From IMG/VR virus record IMGVR_UViG_3300020021_000017, positions 1 to 54,925 of that record: DNA of 54,925 nt; one strand, written 5' to 3'. The position numbers and the translations under genes are program-made. Below, piece after piece: positions 7,700 through 14,307 of this stretch. A model generated the notes under the pieces. The model did not search any database, was not told where the DNA came from, and saw nothing but the letters and a program-made list of their open reading frames with translations. Source of the stretch: a virus. Position 1 is the stretch's first letter, and each line of letters starts with the position of its first letter.

Positions 7700-7916
7700 T
7701 ACCAGATTCCAAAACAGCCATAGCTTTGATATTGCCAGCGGGAACAAGAGCTTGACGCTTTGTATTGGCAACGAGCAGATAAATAAACAAAGTTTGACCA
7801 TCCCACCACATTTCCAAATCTCTACGTTTAGAGATATTAAGGCTGATATCGCCATTTAGAATGGGAGGTGCGCTCACAGCGTTGATGAAAGTAACATTGC
7901 TAATCTTAATCTTCAT
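7680..7916 (-). CDS. Small hypothetical protein
   Basis: This encodes 78 residues, probably beta-rich (MKIKISNVTFINAV...LEMWWDGQTLFIYLL) and ending in an acidic GNEEEAS tail. It starts immediately after the upstream stop (TAAATG) and overlaps the HNH-like gene by 20 nt. No family was recognised. Confidence 0.55.
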   Translation of the reverse strand: MKIKISNVTFINAVSAPPILNGDISLNISKRRDLEMWWDGQTLFIYLLVANTKRQALVPAGNIKAMAVLESGNEEEAS

Positions 7917-8225
7917 TTAATCATTTCTTTCGTTTTTAATTACAAGCGCAGCATCGGTATCGGAAACCATTTTCCAAACCTCTTCCGCAGCCCTGAATAA
8001 CTCTAATCTCGAGCCGGCCAAATGCACTTCACGATCTGAAGTAAGCATAGTATGATCTGCCCAAGCTTTAACCAATCGTTCAGTATTGAGAGCAGCTTGG
8101 ACTAATTTAAGTACTTGATCTAATTGGCTCTGCGTCATTACTTTATCTCCACTAACGACAGTACAATCAATATTCCTGCAACCATAACTATCTATAATAT
8201 GACCACAAGTACACTTTTCCATCAT
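7917..8225 (-). CDS. Hypothetical protein with N-terminal Cys cluster
   Basis: This encodes 102 residues. The N-terminus CTCGH...GCRNIDC may bind zinc; the remainder is helical. The start overlaps the stop of the GNAT-like gene by 4 nt (8222-8225), indicating coupling. Function unknown. Confidence 0.6.
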   Translation of the reverse strand: MMEKCTCGHIIDSYGCRNIDCTVVSGDKVMTQSQLDQVLKLVQAALNTERLVKAWADHTMLTSDREVHLAGSRLELFRAAEEVWKMVSDTDAALVIKNERND

Positions 8226-8662
8226 GTCACAAAATATGGAACGTATTCCAATCCTTTAATCTTGTTTTTTAAACGACTTCCAACCTTAGTCAAATGAGTG
8301 CAATAAACAGCATTATCAGGATTAATAGAAGTACATAACAACTTAGCTACGCCATGCGTGCGGTAAGCAGGTTTACAGTAAACATAATGAAGGACTGTAG
8401 ATGCATAACCATCTTCTTTTACAAGAAAACCTAGAATAATATTGGGTTCATCCTGAAATACAGCAACTACAGAATTCTTAGCGCGTTCTAAAATACGCTC
8501 CAAAAGAATATGGTGAAATTTGTAATAGTTGTCTCTAGATATGTACCGAGTAAAGTCAGCACTGCCGTGATAGTAATTATTGAGCCAAGTACTGATAACA
8601 AAGTTATAATCTGTAGAAGCATCAAAATCACGGAGAATAACTATTTTGTCTCCTAATTCCAC
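8222..8662 (-). CDS. GNAT-family acetyltransferase-like protein
   Basis: This encodes 146 residues from a GTG start. N-terminal IVILRDFDASTDYNFVISTW and the central VAVFQDEPNIILGFLV...VLHYVYCKPAYRTHGVAKLL match the acetyl-CoA-binding core: beta strand, then R/Q-x-x-G/A (here RTHGVA). Phages often carry such short GNAT-like proteins of unknown substrate in packaging operons. Acetyltransferase activity is inferred from the fold only. Confidence 0.7.
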   Translation of the reverse strand: MELGDKIVILRDFDASTDYNFVISTWLNNYYHGSADFTRYISRDNYYKFHHILLERILERAKNSVVAVFQDEPNIILGFLVKEDGYASTVLHYVYCKPAYRTHGVAKLLCTSINPDNAVYCTHLTKVGSRLKNKIKGLEYVPYFVT

Positions 8663-8766
8663 GTTCTATTAATCCTATCGCTTATAGTAACTTTACCTGT
8701 TAATTGAGGACCAAAACTATAAAAATAATTGTAACCGCCTTTTCGAGAAGCTTTATACAACTCCAT
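8653..8766 (-). CDS. Possible 37-residue microprotein
   Basis: A short frame not overlapped by other genes except at its last codons, which overlap the GNAT-like GTG start. The sequence is MELYKASRKGGYNYFYSFG..., basic and aromatic, with a plausible composition, but no good ribosome site is visible. It fills the only gap in this operon segment. Confidence 0.35.
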   Translation of the reverse strand: MELYKASRKGGYNYFYSFGPQLTGKVTISDRINRTWN

Positions 8767-8807
8767 TTTGAATACTTTAGTTAAAATAAAATGAATTATT
8801 TTCGCTT

Positions 8808-9275
8808 TCATCTAGAGGCCCCATCCTTGTTAGTTTCCCGTACCCACTCTAAAAACTCTTTCTTAAGTCGTACTAAAATTTTACTCGCCGGTAAATCACT
8901 ACTTCTTCCACTGGTTGCACCCAATAGTTTTAGTAAAGGTCTGATCTCAGTATCCAGTTTAATTTCAATTAAGGGTGCTCCGTTTGAATGCATTTCCCAA
9001 ATTTTACGATCTAACTCTGTTGCAAAGCAATACTCATGCAAGAAGATACCTGCACTACGGTAGTACTCGAAACCATCTTCAATTTGCTCTACAGAAACCC
9101 CCATACGTGCTGCATCTTTAAGGGCAAGAATCTTAGGAACCATATCACCCATTTTGAAATGCTCAAGATCTTCAAAACCAGATTCTTTCAGTTTCTGATA
9201 CCATTCTTTTTGTAACTTCCTAAAATTAGATTGTCGGATTCGGTTGGTCTTTGGGAATGACATCTTTTGTTGCAC
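8808..9275 (-). CDS. Hypothetical protein, candidate small terminase
   Basis: This encodes up to 155 residues (GTG 9275; ATG 9263 is an alternative). It is helical with KLQKEWYQKLKESGFEDLE near the N-terminus and SKILVRLKKEFLEWVRE near the C-terminus. Its place two to four genes before the large terminase and its all-helical, DNA-binding-like character make it one candidate for the small terminase subunit. No decisive motif is visible. Confidence 0.5.
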   Translation of the reverse strand: MQQKMSFPKTNRIRQSNFRKLQKEWYQKLKESGFEDLEHFKMGDMVPKILALKDAARMGVSVEQIEDGFEYYRSAGIFLHEYCFATELDRKIWEMHSNGAPLIEIKLDTEIRPLLKLLGATSGRSSDLPASKILVRLKKEFLEWVRETNKDGASR

Positions 9276-9564
9276 TTTCTTGTTGTTTAGCTTCTAATTC
9301 TTGAGCTTTACGTTTTGCTTTCATATCTTGAATGATATTAAACAGGTGCTGATTATGAATCATCTTTCGCATTGCTGCAGCTAGTTCTTCTGTATCAAAT
9401 GTATCTTTCATGGAAGAATCATGCTGAAGTAATCCAGCAGCGAGTTCTTTAAGATCCAAGGTGTTCTCGAAACCATTGGCCGCAAGGAAAGAGTCAATTT
9501 GTTCGTTAACTCCTTCCGCAGTCTGTGAAACCTTAATTAGGTTAGACTTTTTCATCCAGAACAT
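9226..9564 (-). CDS. Hypothetical helical protein
   Basis: This encodes 112 residues. A hydrophobic-helical core (LKELAAGLLQHDSS, EELAAAMRKMI) is followed by a Lys/Glu/Gln-rich C-terminus likely to form a coil. It overlaps the next gene by 50 nt, more than usual in this operon, so one of the two starts may be further downstream. Function unknown. Confidence 0.55.
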   Translation of the reverse strand: MFWMKKSNLIKVSQTAEGVNEQIDSFLAANGFENTLDLKELAAGLLQHDSSMKDTFDTEELAAAMRKMIHNQHLFNIIQDMKAKRKAQELEAKQQESATKDVIPKDQPNPTI

Positions 9565-9623
9565 TTTCTTTTACTCCTACTTTAGGGGCATATTCTATGA
9601 TAGCATCTTCTAAATTATTAATC

Positions 9624-9878
9624 TCAACCCGCCACTGGAATAGGTTCACTAGGAATAGTGGACTGTGCTGAAGTGGTAGCCAGACTTACTTCAACAACAG
9701 GAGTTGGGTTAGTAGAAGGAGTTTCAGGAGTTGCGGGAATAGATGCTTGCTCTTGGAGTTTTGACAACTCAGTAAACAAAGTTTCAATCTTCGTTCCGAG
9801 AAGGCGAGACTGGACGATTGCATGTCCTAACTCCGCGCATTTATTGCCATATTGTTGTTTCAAGTTTTCGTTATTCAT
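9624..9878 (-). CDS. Hypothetical protein
   Basis: Start at 9878 (84 residues) is preferred: ACGGGGATC precedes ATG, and the longer frame to 9953 would overlap the upstream gene. The N-terminal helix (LKQQYGNKCAELGHAIVQ...LFTELSKLQEQ) is followed by a Pro/Thr/Ser-rich tail. Function unknown. Confidence 0.5.
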   Translation of the reverse strand: MNNENLKQQYGNKCAELGHAIVQSRLLGTKIETLFTELSKLQEQASIPATPETPSTNPTPVVEVSLATTSAQSTIPSEPIPVAG

Positions 9879-9897
9879 TAATTTGATCCCCGTTTTT

Positions 9898-10125
9898 TTA
9901 CTGTTTTTTTCCGCGATTAACCTTAACCGCTTCGTTTGTGAATACTTTGACATTTTCTTTCAATTCTCCGTTAATCGCTATAATTATAGGAAATATTTCT
10001 AATTTTGTTTTATGAAAAATACCTTGATGAATATCTATCCAATTATGGGCGCCTATTTTAGCGAAACAAGTGGAGGTTGCTTTAGACTTATCAAAAAACT
10101 CATATATATTATAAGACTTAATCAA
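9898..10125 (-). CDS. Hypothetical protein
   Basis: This encodes 75 residues from TTG 10125 overlapping the preceding stop (TTGA). It contains AHNWIDIHQGIFHKTKLEIFPIII and a basic C-terminus. The ATGA/TTGA-type overlap suggests coupled translation. No family was recognised. Confidence 0.5.
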   Translation of the reverse strand: MIKSYNIYEFFDKSKATSTCFAKIGAHNWIDIHQGIFHKTKLEIFPIIIAINGELKENVKVFTNEAVKVNRGKKQ

Positions 10126-10583
10126 AAACTTAACCCGACCATTATACCAAATGCTGGACTATTTGTAACTTGCAAGCCTAGAGTAAATGGTCCTAGAACT
10201 GATTTAGTTAAGTAAGCACCATAACTAATTCTACCGTTAGACAAATCAATAGTACTGAGAGCGCCAATATTGAGAGTACCTTTATCGTAAGACTTTGTGC
10301 TAGTTGCCTCCGCCGTGCTATTTTCATTTGATATCTCTTCAGACTGATCACTTTCGACACTGAGATCCTTCGTGGTGGTTATGGTCGAGCCATCTACCGC
10401 CTTAGTGACAACAGTAACAATGTTGTCATGTTTAATAGTTTGTGTATCATGAACAACTTGCATTTCCGTCTGTATTTTGGTTTCTGTTACAATTTTAGCT
10501 GGAAGGGAATAATAACCAATTGCAATTCCAACTACAGTGCATATAATAGAAGTAATTATTGTATTTTTAAGACTTATTTGCAT
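10122..10583 (-). CDS. Membrane-anchored protein with beta-rich C-terminus
   Basis: This encodes 153 residues with an N-terminal hydrophobic segment (about 8-28) that is a signal anchor, then a Thr/Ser/Glu-rich linker predicted to be extended. The Gly-rich C-terminal segment (about 105-153) alternates hydrophobic residues and ends in Phe, as many envelope beta structures do. It could act at the cell envelope. No lysis motif was recognised. Confidence 0.55.
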   Translation of the reverse strand: MQISLKNTIITSIICTVVGIAIGYYSLPAKIVTETKIQTEMQVVHDTQTIKHDNIVTVVTKAVDGSTITTTKDLSVESDQSEEISNENSTAEATSTKSYDKGTLNIGALSTIDLSNGRISYGAYLTKSVLGPFTLGLQVTNSPAFGIMVGLSF

Positions 10584-10813
10584 TTACAATCACAGTGTTT
10601 TTTAGTTTTGACTTTAATCTTTCGGCATTGTTGAACAACTGGATAACTTGCATCAAAAGAAGTAAGTTTGTCATAACCCTTTTGATCGGTGTAAAGAGCT
10701 TTTCCATTCTCAACAACTTTTGTAACTTTACAGACTACTCTTGTAGGTACTAAATCACCATTAAGACTATAAACAGCTATTTTATCACCAATTTTAAATT
10801 TAGATTTATTCAT
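10574..10813 (-). CDS. Small hypothetical protein
   Basis: This encodes 79 residues. The N-terminal half FKIGDKIAVYSLNG...TRVVCKVTKV looks like a small SH3/KOW-type barrel, and the C-terminus is Lys/Cys-rich (KKHCDCKCK). It overlaps both neighbours by a few bases. Function unknown. Confidence 0.55.
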   Translation of the reverse strand: MNKSKFKIGDKIAVYSLNGDLVPTRVVCKVTKVVENGKALYTDQKGYDKLTSFDASYPVVQQCRKIKVKTKKHCDCKCK

Positions 10814-11067
10814 TTCTTCTTACCGTTCTCTTCAATAAGTTTAGTAGCTTCAGCCTTTAGTTCTGCCTCATTCATTTTCTTCAATCGTTCCATTTCGGCA
10901 TCTGGAATGGTCTCTAGTTCCTTTAATACTTTGATATAAGCAACTAGATCACGAGCGCTAGACGCATCTAGCTTGGTACGAGAAACAGAGGTAAAAATGT
11001 GATTAATATCGCGTCGCATTGACTCTGTTGCTTTTTCCATCAAGTTTTGTATTAACTCTTTATCCAT
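10810..11067 (-). CDS. Small helical protein, first gene of packaging operon
   Basis: This encodes 85 residues, all helical: SSARDLVAYIKVLKELE and EMERLKKMNEAELKAEATKLIEE. The dimensions and pattern resemble small packaging or terminase-accessory proteins, so it is a second candidate for the small terminase. The -10 of the promoter at 11074-11079 lies only 6 nt from the ATG, so the transcript may begin at or next to the start codon. Confidence 0.6.
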   Translation of the reverse strand: MDKELIQNLMEKATESMRRDINHIFTSVSRTKLDASSARDLVAYIKVLKELETIPDAEMERLKKMNEAELKAEATKLIEENGKKK

Positions 11068-11073
11068 ACTCTT

Positions 11074-11102
11074 AATATATACATCTTTAGCATAGTTGTC
11101 AA
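11074..11102 (-). promoter_or_regulatory. Strong sigma70-type promoter for the packaging operon
   Basis: On the minus strand a consensus -35 TTGACA (11102-11097) is followed by a 17-nt spacer and TATATT (11079-11074, five of six bases matching). It points into the packaging operon. The expected start of transcription falls at about the first codon of the gene at 11067. Confidence 0.65.
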
Positions 11103-11179
11103 CATTTAGTTTACTTTTGTACTTGTACGTATACCAGCAGTTGTCCCACAGGCATGAGGGTAAACTCTTTGTAACCGAT

Positions 11180-11530
11180 CAGCTACAATACATATCTAAT
11201 AGGCGGTGCTATCCAAGCTGCCTAAACCCACCTACAGTACCCTGTCAGTCGCCCTTTGCACTCTCACTGCATGCCCATTAGCACCATTAATGCAGTCTGC
11301 AAAGAAACTATCTGGCATATTTCTATTGTCTCTAGCGCCAGGGAAAGATTCGGGCGAGATATGTAAGCGCCCTGCGGCCTATTTAGCACTAGAGGCATGT
11401 AGCTTTCGGTCCTGTTTAGCAGGGCCGCTCTTACGATTAGGGAAGCATTTACCCCTAACTTTTAGGCTTTATTTAAAGAGGCAGGAAAGCACTAAACAAA
11501 CCCGCTATCTCCTTCATATCACAAAACCCC
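11180..11530 (+). ncRNA. Hairpin-rich non-coding block, candidate structured RNA
   Basis: No convincing gene lies here, although open frames exist. The block contains many inverted repeats: TAGGC/GCCTA (11200-11224); nested arms CTTTGCA/TGCAAAG and ACTGCAT/ATGCAGT (11254-11304); GGGCG/CGCCC (11352-11372); an 8-bp stem CGGTCCTG/CAGGGCCG with a 5-nt loop (11407-11427); and TTAGGG/CCCTAA (11437-11458). The 8-bp stem uses a G-U pair on the plus strand but an A-C mismatch on the minus, favouring plus. The block is more GC-rich than its surroundings. The RNA class is unknown. Confidence 0.45.
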
Positions 11531-11577
11531 TGCAAATACAAGTTTACATATAGAAGATTATGTGTAAAGATAGAGTA

Positions 11578-11673
11578 ATGAACTTTATCTCTGGTACTAA
11601 AAGTGATGTAGGTAATCTTATGGTTGGCACAGTATTACTGCTAGGGATCATGGTATTATGCACTCTATATTAG
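11578..11673 (+). CDS. Possible 31-residue membrane microprotein
   Basis: The short frame MNFISGTKSDVGNLMVGTVLLLGIMVLCTLY has one clear transmembrane segment and a weak AAAGATAGAG site. Its end overlaps the next gene start. It is the first possible gene of the plus-strand replication block. Confidence 0.35.
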   Translation: MNFISGTKSDVGNLMVGTVLLLGIMVLCTLY

Positions 11674-11843
11674 AGAGCTTACGATTTGGGTTAGAACAAC
11701 TTTTATTAGATGGGACGTGGCTTATGAATTACTTTGCGTTTCTAGCCAGTAGGTTTGCGATTCGAGTACTTAAAGGTGGAATAAATCGTTGGGAACTAAT
11801 TATTTACTTGCTCTCAATTATCTTTATTGTGTACTATATATAG
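11658..11843 (+). CDS. Small membrane protein
   Basis: This encodes 61 residues with a C-terminal hydrophobic segment (WELIIYLLSIIFIVYYI) and an amphipathic N-terminal half. It overlaps the preceding microprotein. No family was recognised. Confidence 0.4.
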   Translation: MHSILESLRFGLEQLLLDGTWLMNYFAFLASRFAIRVLKGGINRWELIIYLLSIIFIVYYI

Positions 11844-11864
11844 ATAGGAGACCTTATACTGAGA

Positions 11865-12104
11865 ATGAAGAGAAGTCGAAGTAGTCAAGAAAAAATAAAA
11901 ATGATTGTATATGTAGTTATAGCTGAAGCGGCAGATTATGGTGAACCAACGGACATTATTAAAGTATTCTCCATGCGAGAAAAAGCAGAAGCGTTTAAGG
12001 ATTTGAATACTAGAGCAGATATGCCTTTTGGTGAAAAAGATATCTACTCTGGTGATCATGGGTTTCAACGTTTAGTAATTTACGAATTTAAATTGGACGA
12101 ATAA
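11865..12104 (+). CDS. Hypothetical protein, DUF7336-like
   Basis: This encodes 79 residues; ATG 11901 (67 residues, MIVYVVIAEAADYGEP) may be the true start because homologous-looking proteins begin at that strand. The pattern VYVV...D.GE...I..VFS.REKAEAF resembles a small phage domain family (DUF7336 type). Function unknown. Confidence 0.5.
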   Translation: MKRSRSSQEKIKMIVYVVIAEAADYGEPTDIIKVFSMREKAEAFKDLNTRADMPFGEKDIYSGDHGFQRLVIYEFKLDE

Positions 12105-12107
12105 AAT

Positions 12108-12311
12108 ATGTTTGTATTCAGATGCAGTAGACAAGGTTGCGATTTACTTTTTCCTACAGGAGGTGAGGCACAGAACCATGCTGAAACAGAATTACATTGC
12201 GAAATGTGTAACTTTTCTATTCGTAAACCAATGACACCAATGAATATCCATTCAATTTGTACTGATTGTCAACAAGATTTAAACAGGAAACATGAAAATG
12301 TCCAAAGATAA
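12108..12311 (+). CDS. Small multi-Cys zinc-binding protein
   Basis: This encodes 67 residues with CSRQGC, CEMC and CTDC arrangements and several His residues, typical of one or two zinc ribbons. It lies in the replication operon 3 nt after the preceding gene and overlaps the next by 20 nt. A nucleic-acid or protein adaptor role is inferred only. Confidence 0.6.
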   Translation: MFVFRCSRQGCDLLFPTGGEAQNHAETELHCEMCNFSIRKPMTPMNIHSICTDCQQDLNRKHENVQR

Positions 12312-12804
12312 TAAACCTACTTATTACTGTAGTCCAGGGGGATTAATGTCACAAGATTACCTGCACAAACTCCAAGCTATTATGAAGGCAGCCTCCAATG
12401 TTCCTTCACTGCAGGGACAACAAGATTCTACTGAATCCAGTGTATTAATAGGCGGAGACGATAAACTAACACACCCTTTAGATATACAGGCTGCTAAGAT
12501 GTATGAAGAGGACAAAATTGAAAGTATGGAAGCAAAGTTAAAGAAGTTGAACTATTCTCTAGTGCCGCCAGAACCAATTGAATCTGTAGTACGAGTTCTA
12601 ATGTTTGGGGCGAAAAAGCATTCTATTGGTGGATGGAAGAAATATCCAGATCCAGTTATTTATACTAATGCAATTGAACGTCATCTGGCCTGTATTAAGA
12701 AAGGTGAATTAATCGATCCTGAAACAGGTGAATCTCACTATGCAGCAATCTTGTGTAGCGGGATATTTTTGGAATGGCATCGTTTGAATGGGGAGAAGAA
12801 ATGA
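12292..12804 (+). CDS. dATP/dGTP diphosphohydrolase-like protein (DUF5664 type)
   Basis: This encodes 170 residues. The N-terminal 70 residues are variable. The C-terminal domain follows the family pattern: KLNYSLVPPEPIESVVRVLMFGAKKHSIGGWKK, then AIERHL, GE.IDPETGE.H and ILCSGIFLEWH. The family is annotated as dATP/dGTP diphosphohydrolase N-terminal domain and is related to MazG-type all-alpha NTP pyrophosphatases. The likely role is shaping the dNTP pool during phage replication, consistent with a dUTPase downstream. Activity is not proven by sequence. Confidence 0.65.
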   Translation: MKMSKDNKPTYYCSPGGLMSQDYLHKLQAIMKAASNVPSLQGQQDSTESSVLIGGDDKLTHPLDIQAAKMYEEDKIESMEAKLKKLNYSLVPPEPIESVVRVLMFGAKKHSIGGWKKYPDPVIYTNAIERHLACIKKGELIDPETGESHYAAILCSGIFLEWHRLNGEKK

Positions 12805-13379
12805 ATTTCAATGATCTCGAATTTAAGGCGGAGGATTTTGAATCCGTCATTAATTTCCTGGAGCCACGTATGACCTTCATAGGCGCGGACGATAAGAAGG
12901 TCATTACGAAATACACAAATGAGTACCTCCGTGACTTAGTTAACCGTCTCCTCCGCGAGCGGCTGGGGAAATTCCATAAGGATGAAGAACTGTATGTAGC
13001 CTATGGCAATCAAGGCATCCGATTGCATGACGTGGAAGTTAAACTTGCCGAAGCGAATAACAAAATCGACGCTTGGAAATCACGCGCTGCCATTAACGGC
13101 AAAATCGCCATTAGAAATACGGAAAAAGTGGACGAAGTGAGAGACGAAGCAAAAGAGGTTATCGAGACGCTATTGGAGTTGATCGATCTGAAAGATGAAG
13201 CTTTGAAGTTCTACGCGGATGGGGCTAACTGGACGACGAACGATGACGAATTTCACTTTATCAAAGTCGGCGATAGAGACTGGTCTAAAGAAGATGCGGG
13301 CTTTGTCGGTGGAAAGATTGCCCGCGAAGCGTTGGGGGAAGAAAGATTAGTATCTAAATTAATAAGAGGTAAGAAATGA
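12801..13379 (+). CDS. Hypothetical coiled-coil protein of higher GC
   Basis: Start 12801 (192 residues) overlaps the preceding stop by ATGA. Central residues (about 80-140) are a charged, probably coiled-coil helix; the C-terminus is KLIRGKK. Codon use is clearly richer in G and C (for example CGCGAGCGGCTGGGG) than neighbouring genes, which suggests recent acquisition. No domain was recognised. Confidence 0.6.
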   Translation: MNFNDLEFKAEDFESVINFLEPRMTFIGADDKKVITKYTNEYLRDLVNRLLRERLGKFHKDEELYVAYGNQGIRLHDVEVKLAEANNKIDAWKSRAAINGKIAIRNTEKVDEVRDEAKEVIETLLELIDLKDEALKFYADGANWTTNDDEFHFIKVGDRDWSKEDAGFVGGKIAREALGEERLVSKLIRGKK

Positions 13380-13492
13380 GATTTAAGGTTGGTATGAAAC
13401 TTTTAGGTTTCCTTTTTTGCATTAATAGACTATTATCTAAGTTACAGGTTTGTATTATTGCTTGGATGACTAAAGGTATATTTTATGAATAA
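13376..13492 (+). CDS. Possible 38-residue hydrophobic microprotein
   Basis: ATG 13376 overlaps the preceding stop (ATGA) and follows AAGAGGT at good distance; its stop overlaps the CYTH gene start. The product MRFKVGMKLLGFLFCINRL... is basic and hydrophobic and probably membrane-associated. Overlap on both sides supports translation. Confidence 0.45.
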   Translation: MRFKVGMKLLGFLFCINRLLSKLQVCIIAWMTKGIFYE

Positions 13493-14084
13493 TGAGAATC
13501 GAGAGGTAGAGAAAAAATTTATTATACGAGGATTGCTACTTGATGATATTAATGAAATACTAATGAATTTCATTCCCAAAACTACCATTGAGCGCTACAT
13601 CAATCCCTGTACAACTACTGATTTCTATTGGAAAGTTCCAGTTAATTCTGAATTGAATACGGGTGGCATTCAGGCTCAGTTTGTGCGCCTTCGAGATTCT
13701 TGGGGTGTCGGTTCCGATGGATTCAGTCGCCAGTTGAAAGAGATCACAATTAAGGCAAAAGACAAAGATACTAACGTTGATCGCTTGGAACTTAACATTG
13801 CAATTGATGATGTTGCAAAAGCCAAGATGTTTCTGAATTTAGTGCTTGGACCTTCTAAGTCTATTCAAAAAGAAGAATGTGTAATTTTTATAAAAGAAAT
13901 GGGTGCAAACGGTCTAGTTGTAATTTCCCTGGCCCAGATCAAAGGGGAGCAGCAGGTTTATTTGGAGATTGAAGGACAAAGCGAAGAAGTAATTAATCTA
14001 TATGTTACTAAACTACAGAAAAAATTAGAATTCTTTCAAGAGGAGAAATCTCTATATGAAATCTACATCGAAAAAGCCTTTTAG
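13485..14084 (+). CDS. CYTH-domain (triphosphate tunnel metalloenzyme-like) protein
   Basis: This encodes 199 residues. The N-terminus has the signature ExExK (EVEKK, residues 7-11). It is followed by alternating charged beta strands expected of the tunnel: AQFVRLRDSW, RQLKEITIKAKDKD, RLELNI and QVYLEIEG. The family binds and hydrolyses triphosphates (class IV adenylyl cyclase, thiamine triphosphatase, tripolyphosphatase, RNA triphosphatase). The actual substrate cannot be told. Its position between small membrane proteins and the nuclease/SSB genes suggests nucleotide metabolism or host interaction. Confidence 0.75.
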   Translation: MNNENREVEKKFIIRGLLLDDINEILMNFIPKTTIERYINPCTTTDFYWKVPVNSELNTGGIQAQFVRLRDSWGVGSDGFSRQLKEITIKAKDKDTNVDRLELNIAIDDVAKAKMFLNLVLGPSKSIQKEECVIFIKEMGANGLVVISLAQIKGEQQVYLEIEGQSEEVINLYVTKLQKKLEFFQEEKSLYEIYIEKAF

Positions 14085-14220
14085 CATTAAAAGAATTTTA
14101 GATTTGAATGCCCATCTAATTATTGCATTTACTCTCATTGGCATTGGAACCTATTTCCTATCGGGTAAGATAGGATTTGGTATATGGTGTATAATTGTAG
14201 GATTATGTCAATTTTTATGA
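14056..14220 (+). CDS. 54-residue two-span membrane protein
   Basis: ATG 14056 follows AGGAGAAA at 14041-14048 and lies within the end of the CYTH gene. The product begins MKSTSKKPFSIKRIL and has two hydrophobic segments (about 20-35 and 41-54). It overlaps the next microprotein by ATGA. Role unknown. Confidence 0.55.
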   Translation: MKSTSKKPFSIKRILDLNAHLIIAFTLIGIGTYFLSGKIGFGIWCIIVGLCQFL

Positions 14221-14294
14221 TATCATTTATAATAGGTTTTATTATAGGATTTTTGATAGTACAAATATTTTTTATCATATTTACAAATAAATAA
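14217..14294 (+). CDS. Possible 25-residue single-span microprotein
   Basis: ATGA overlap with the preceding stop. Almost the whole product (MISFIIGFIIGFLIVQIFF...) is one transmembrane helix with glycines spaced four and five residues apart. It is tiny, so confidence rests on the coupled start only. Confidence 0.35.
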   Translation: MISFIIGFIIGFLIVQIFFIIFTNK

Positions 14295-14307
14295 TAAAAG
14301 GTGGGTT

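Noticed and set aside
7699-7855. N-terminal extension of the HNH-like frame
   Set aside because: It overlaps the whole upstream gene and has a hydrophobic composition unlike the rest. The start at 7699 fits operon spacing.
8791-9063. Plus-strand frame opposite the 8808-9275 gene
   Set aside because: Antisense shadow without ribosome site. The minus-strand gene fits the operon.
11336-11360. Resemblance to the RNase P conserved segment (GGAAAG...CGGGC)
   Set aside because: Only a short match. The other conserved RNase P regions (ACAGA...GGCTTA) are absent.
11206-11553. 115-codon open frame in the 11.2-11.55 kb block
   Set aside because: No ribosome site, unlikely composition (Leu/Ser/Pro-rich with no domain), and it coincides with the hairpin-rich block. 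Treated as chance.
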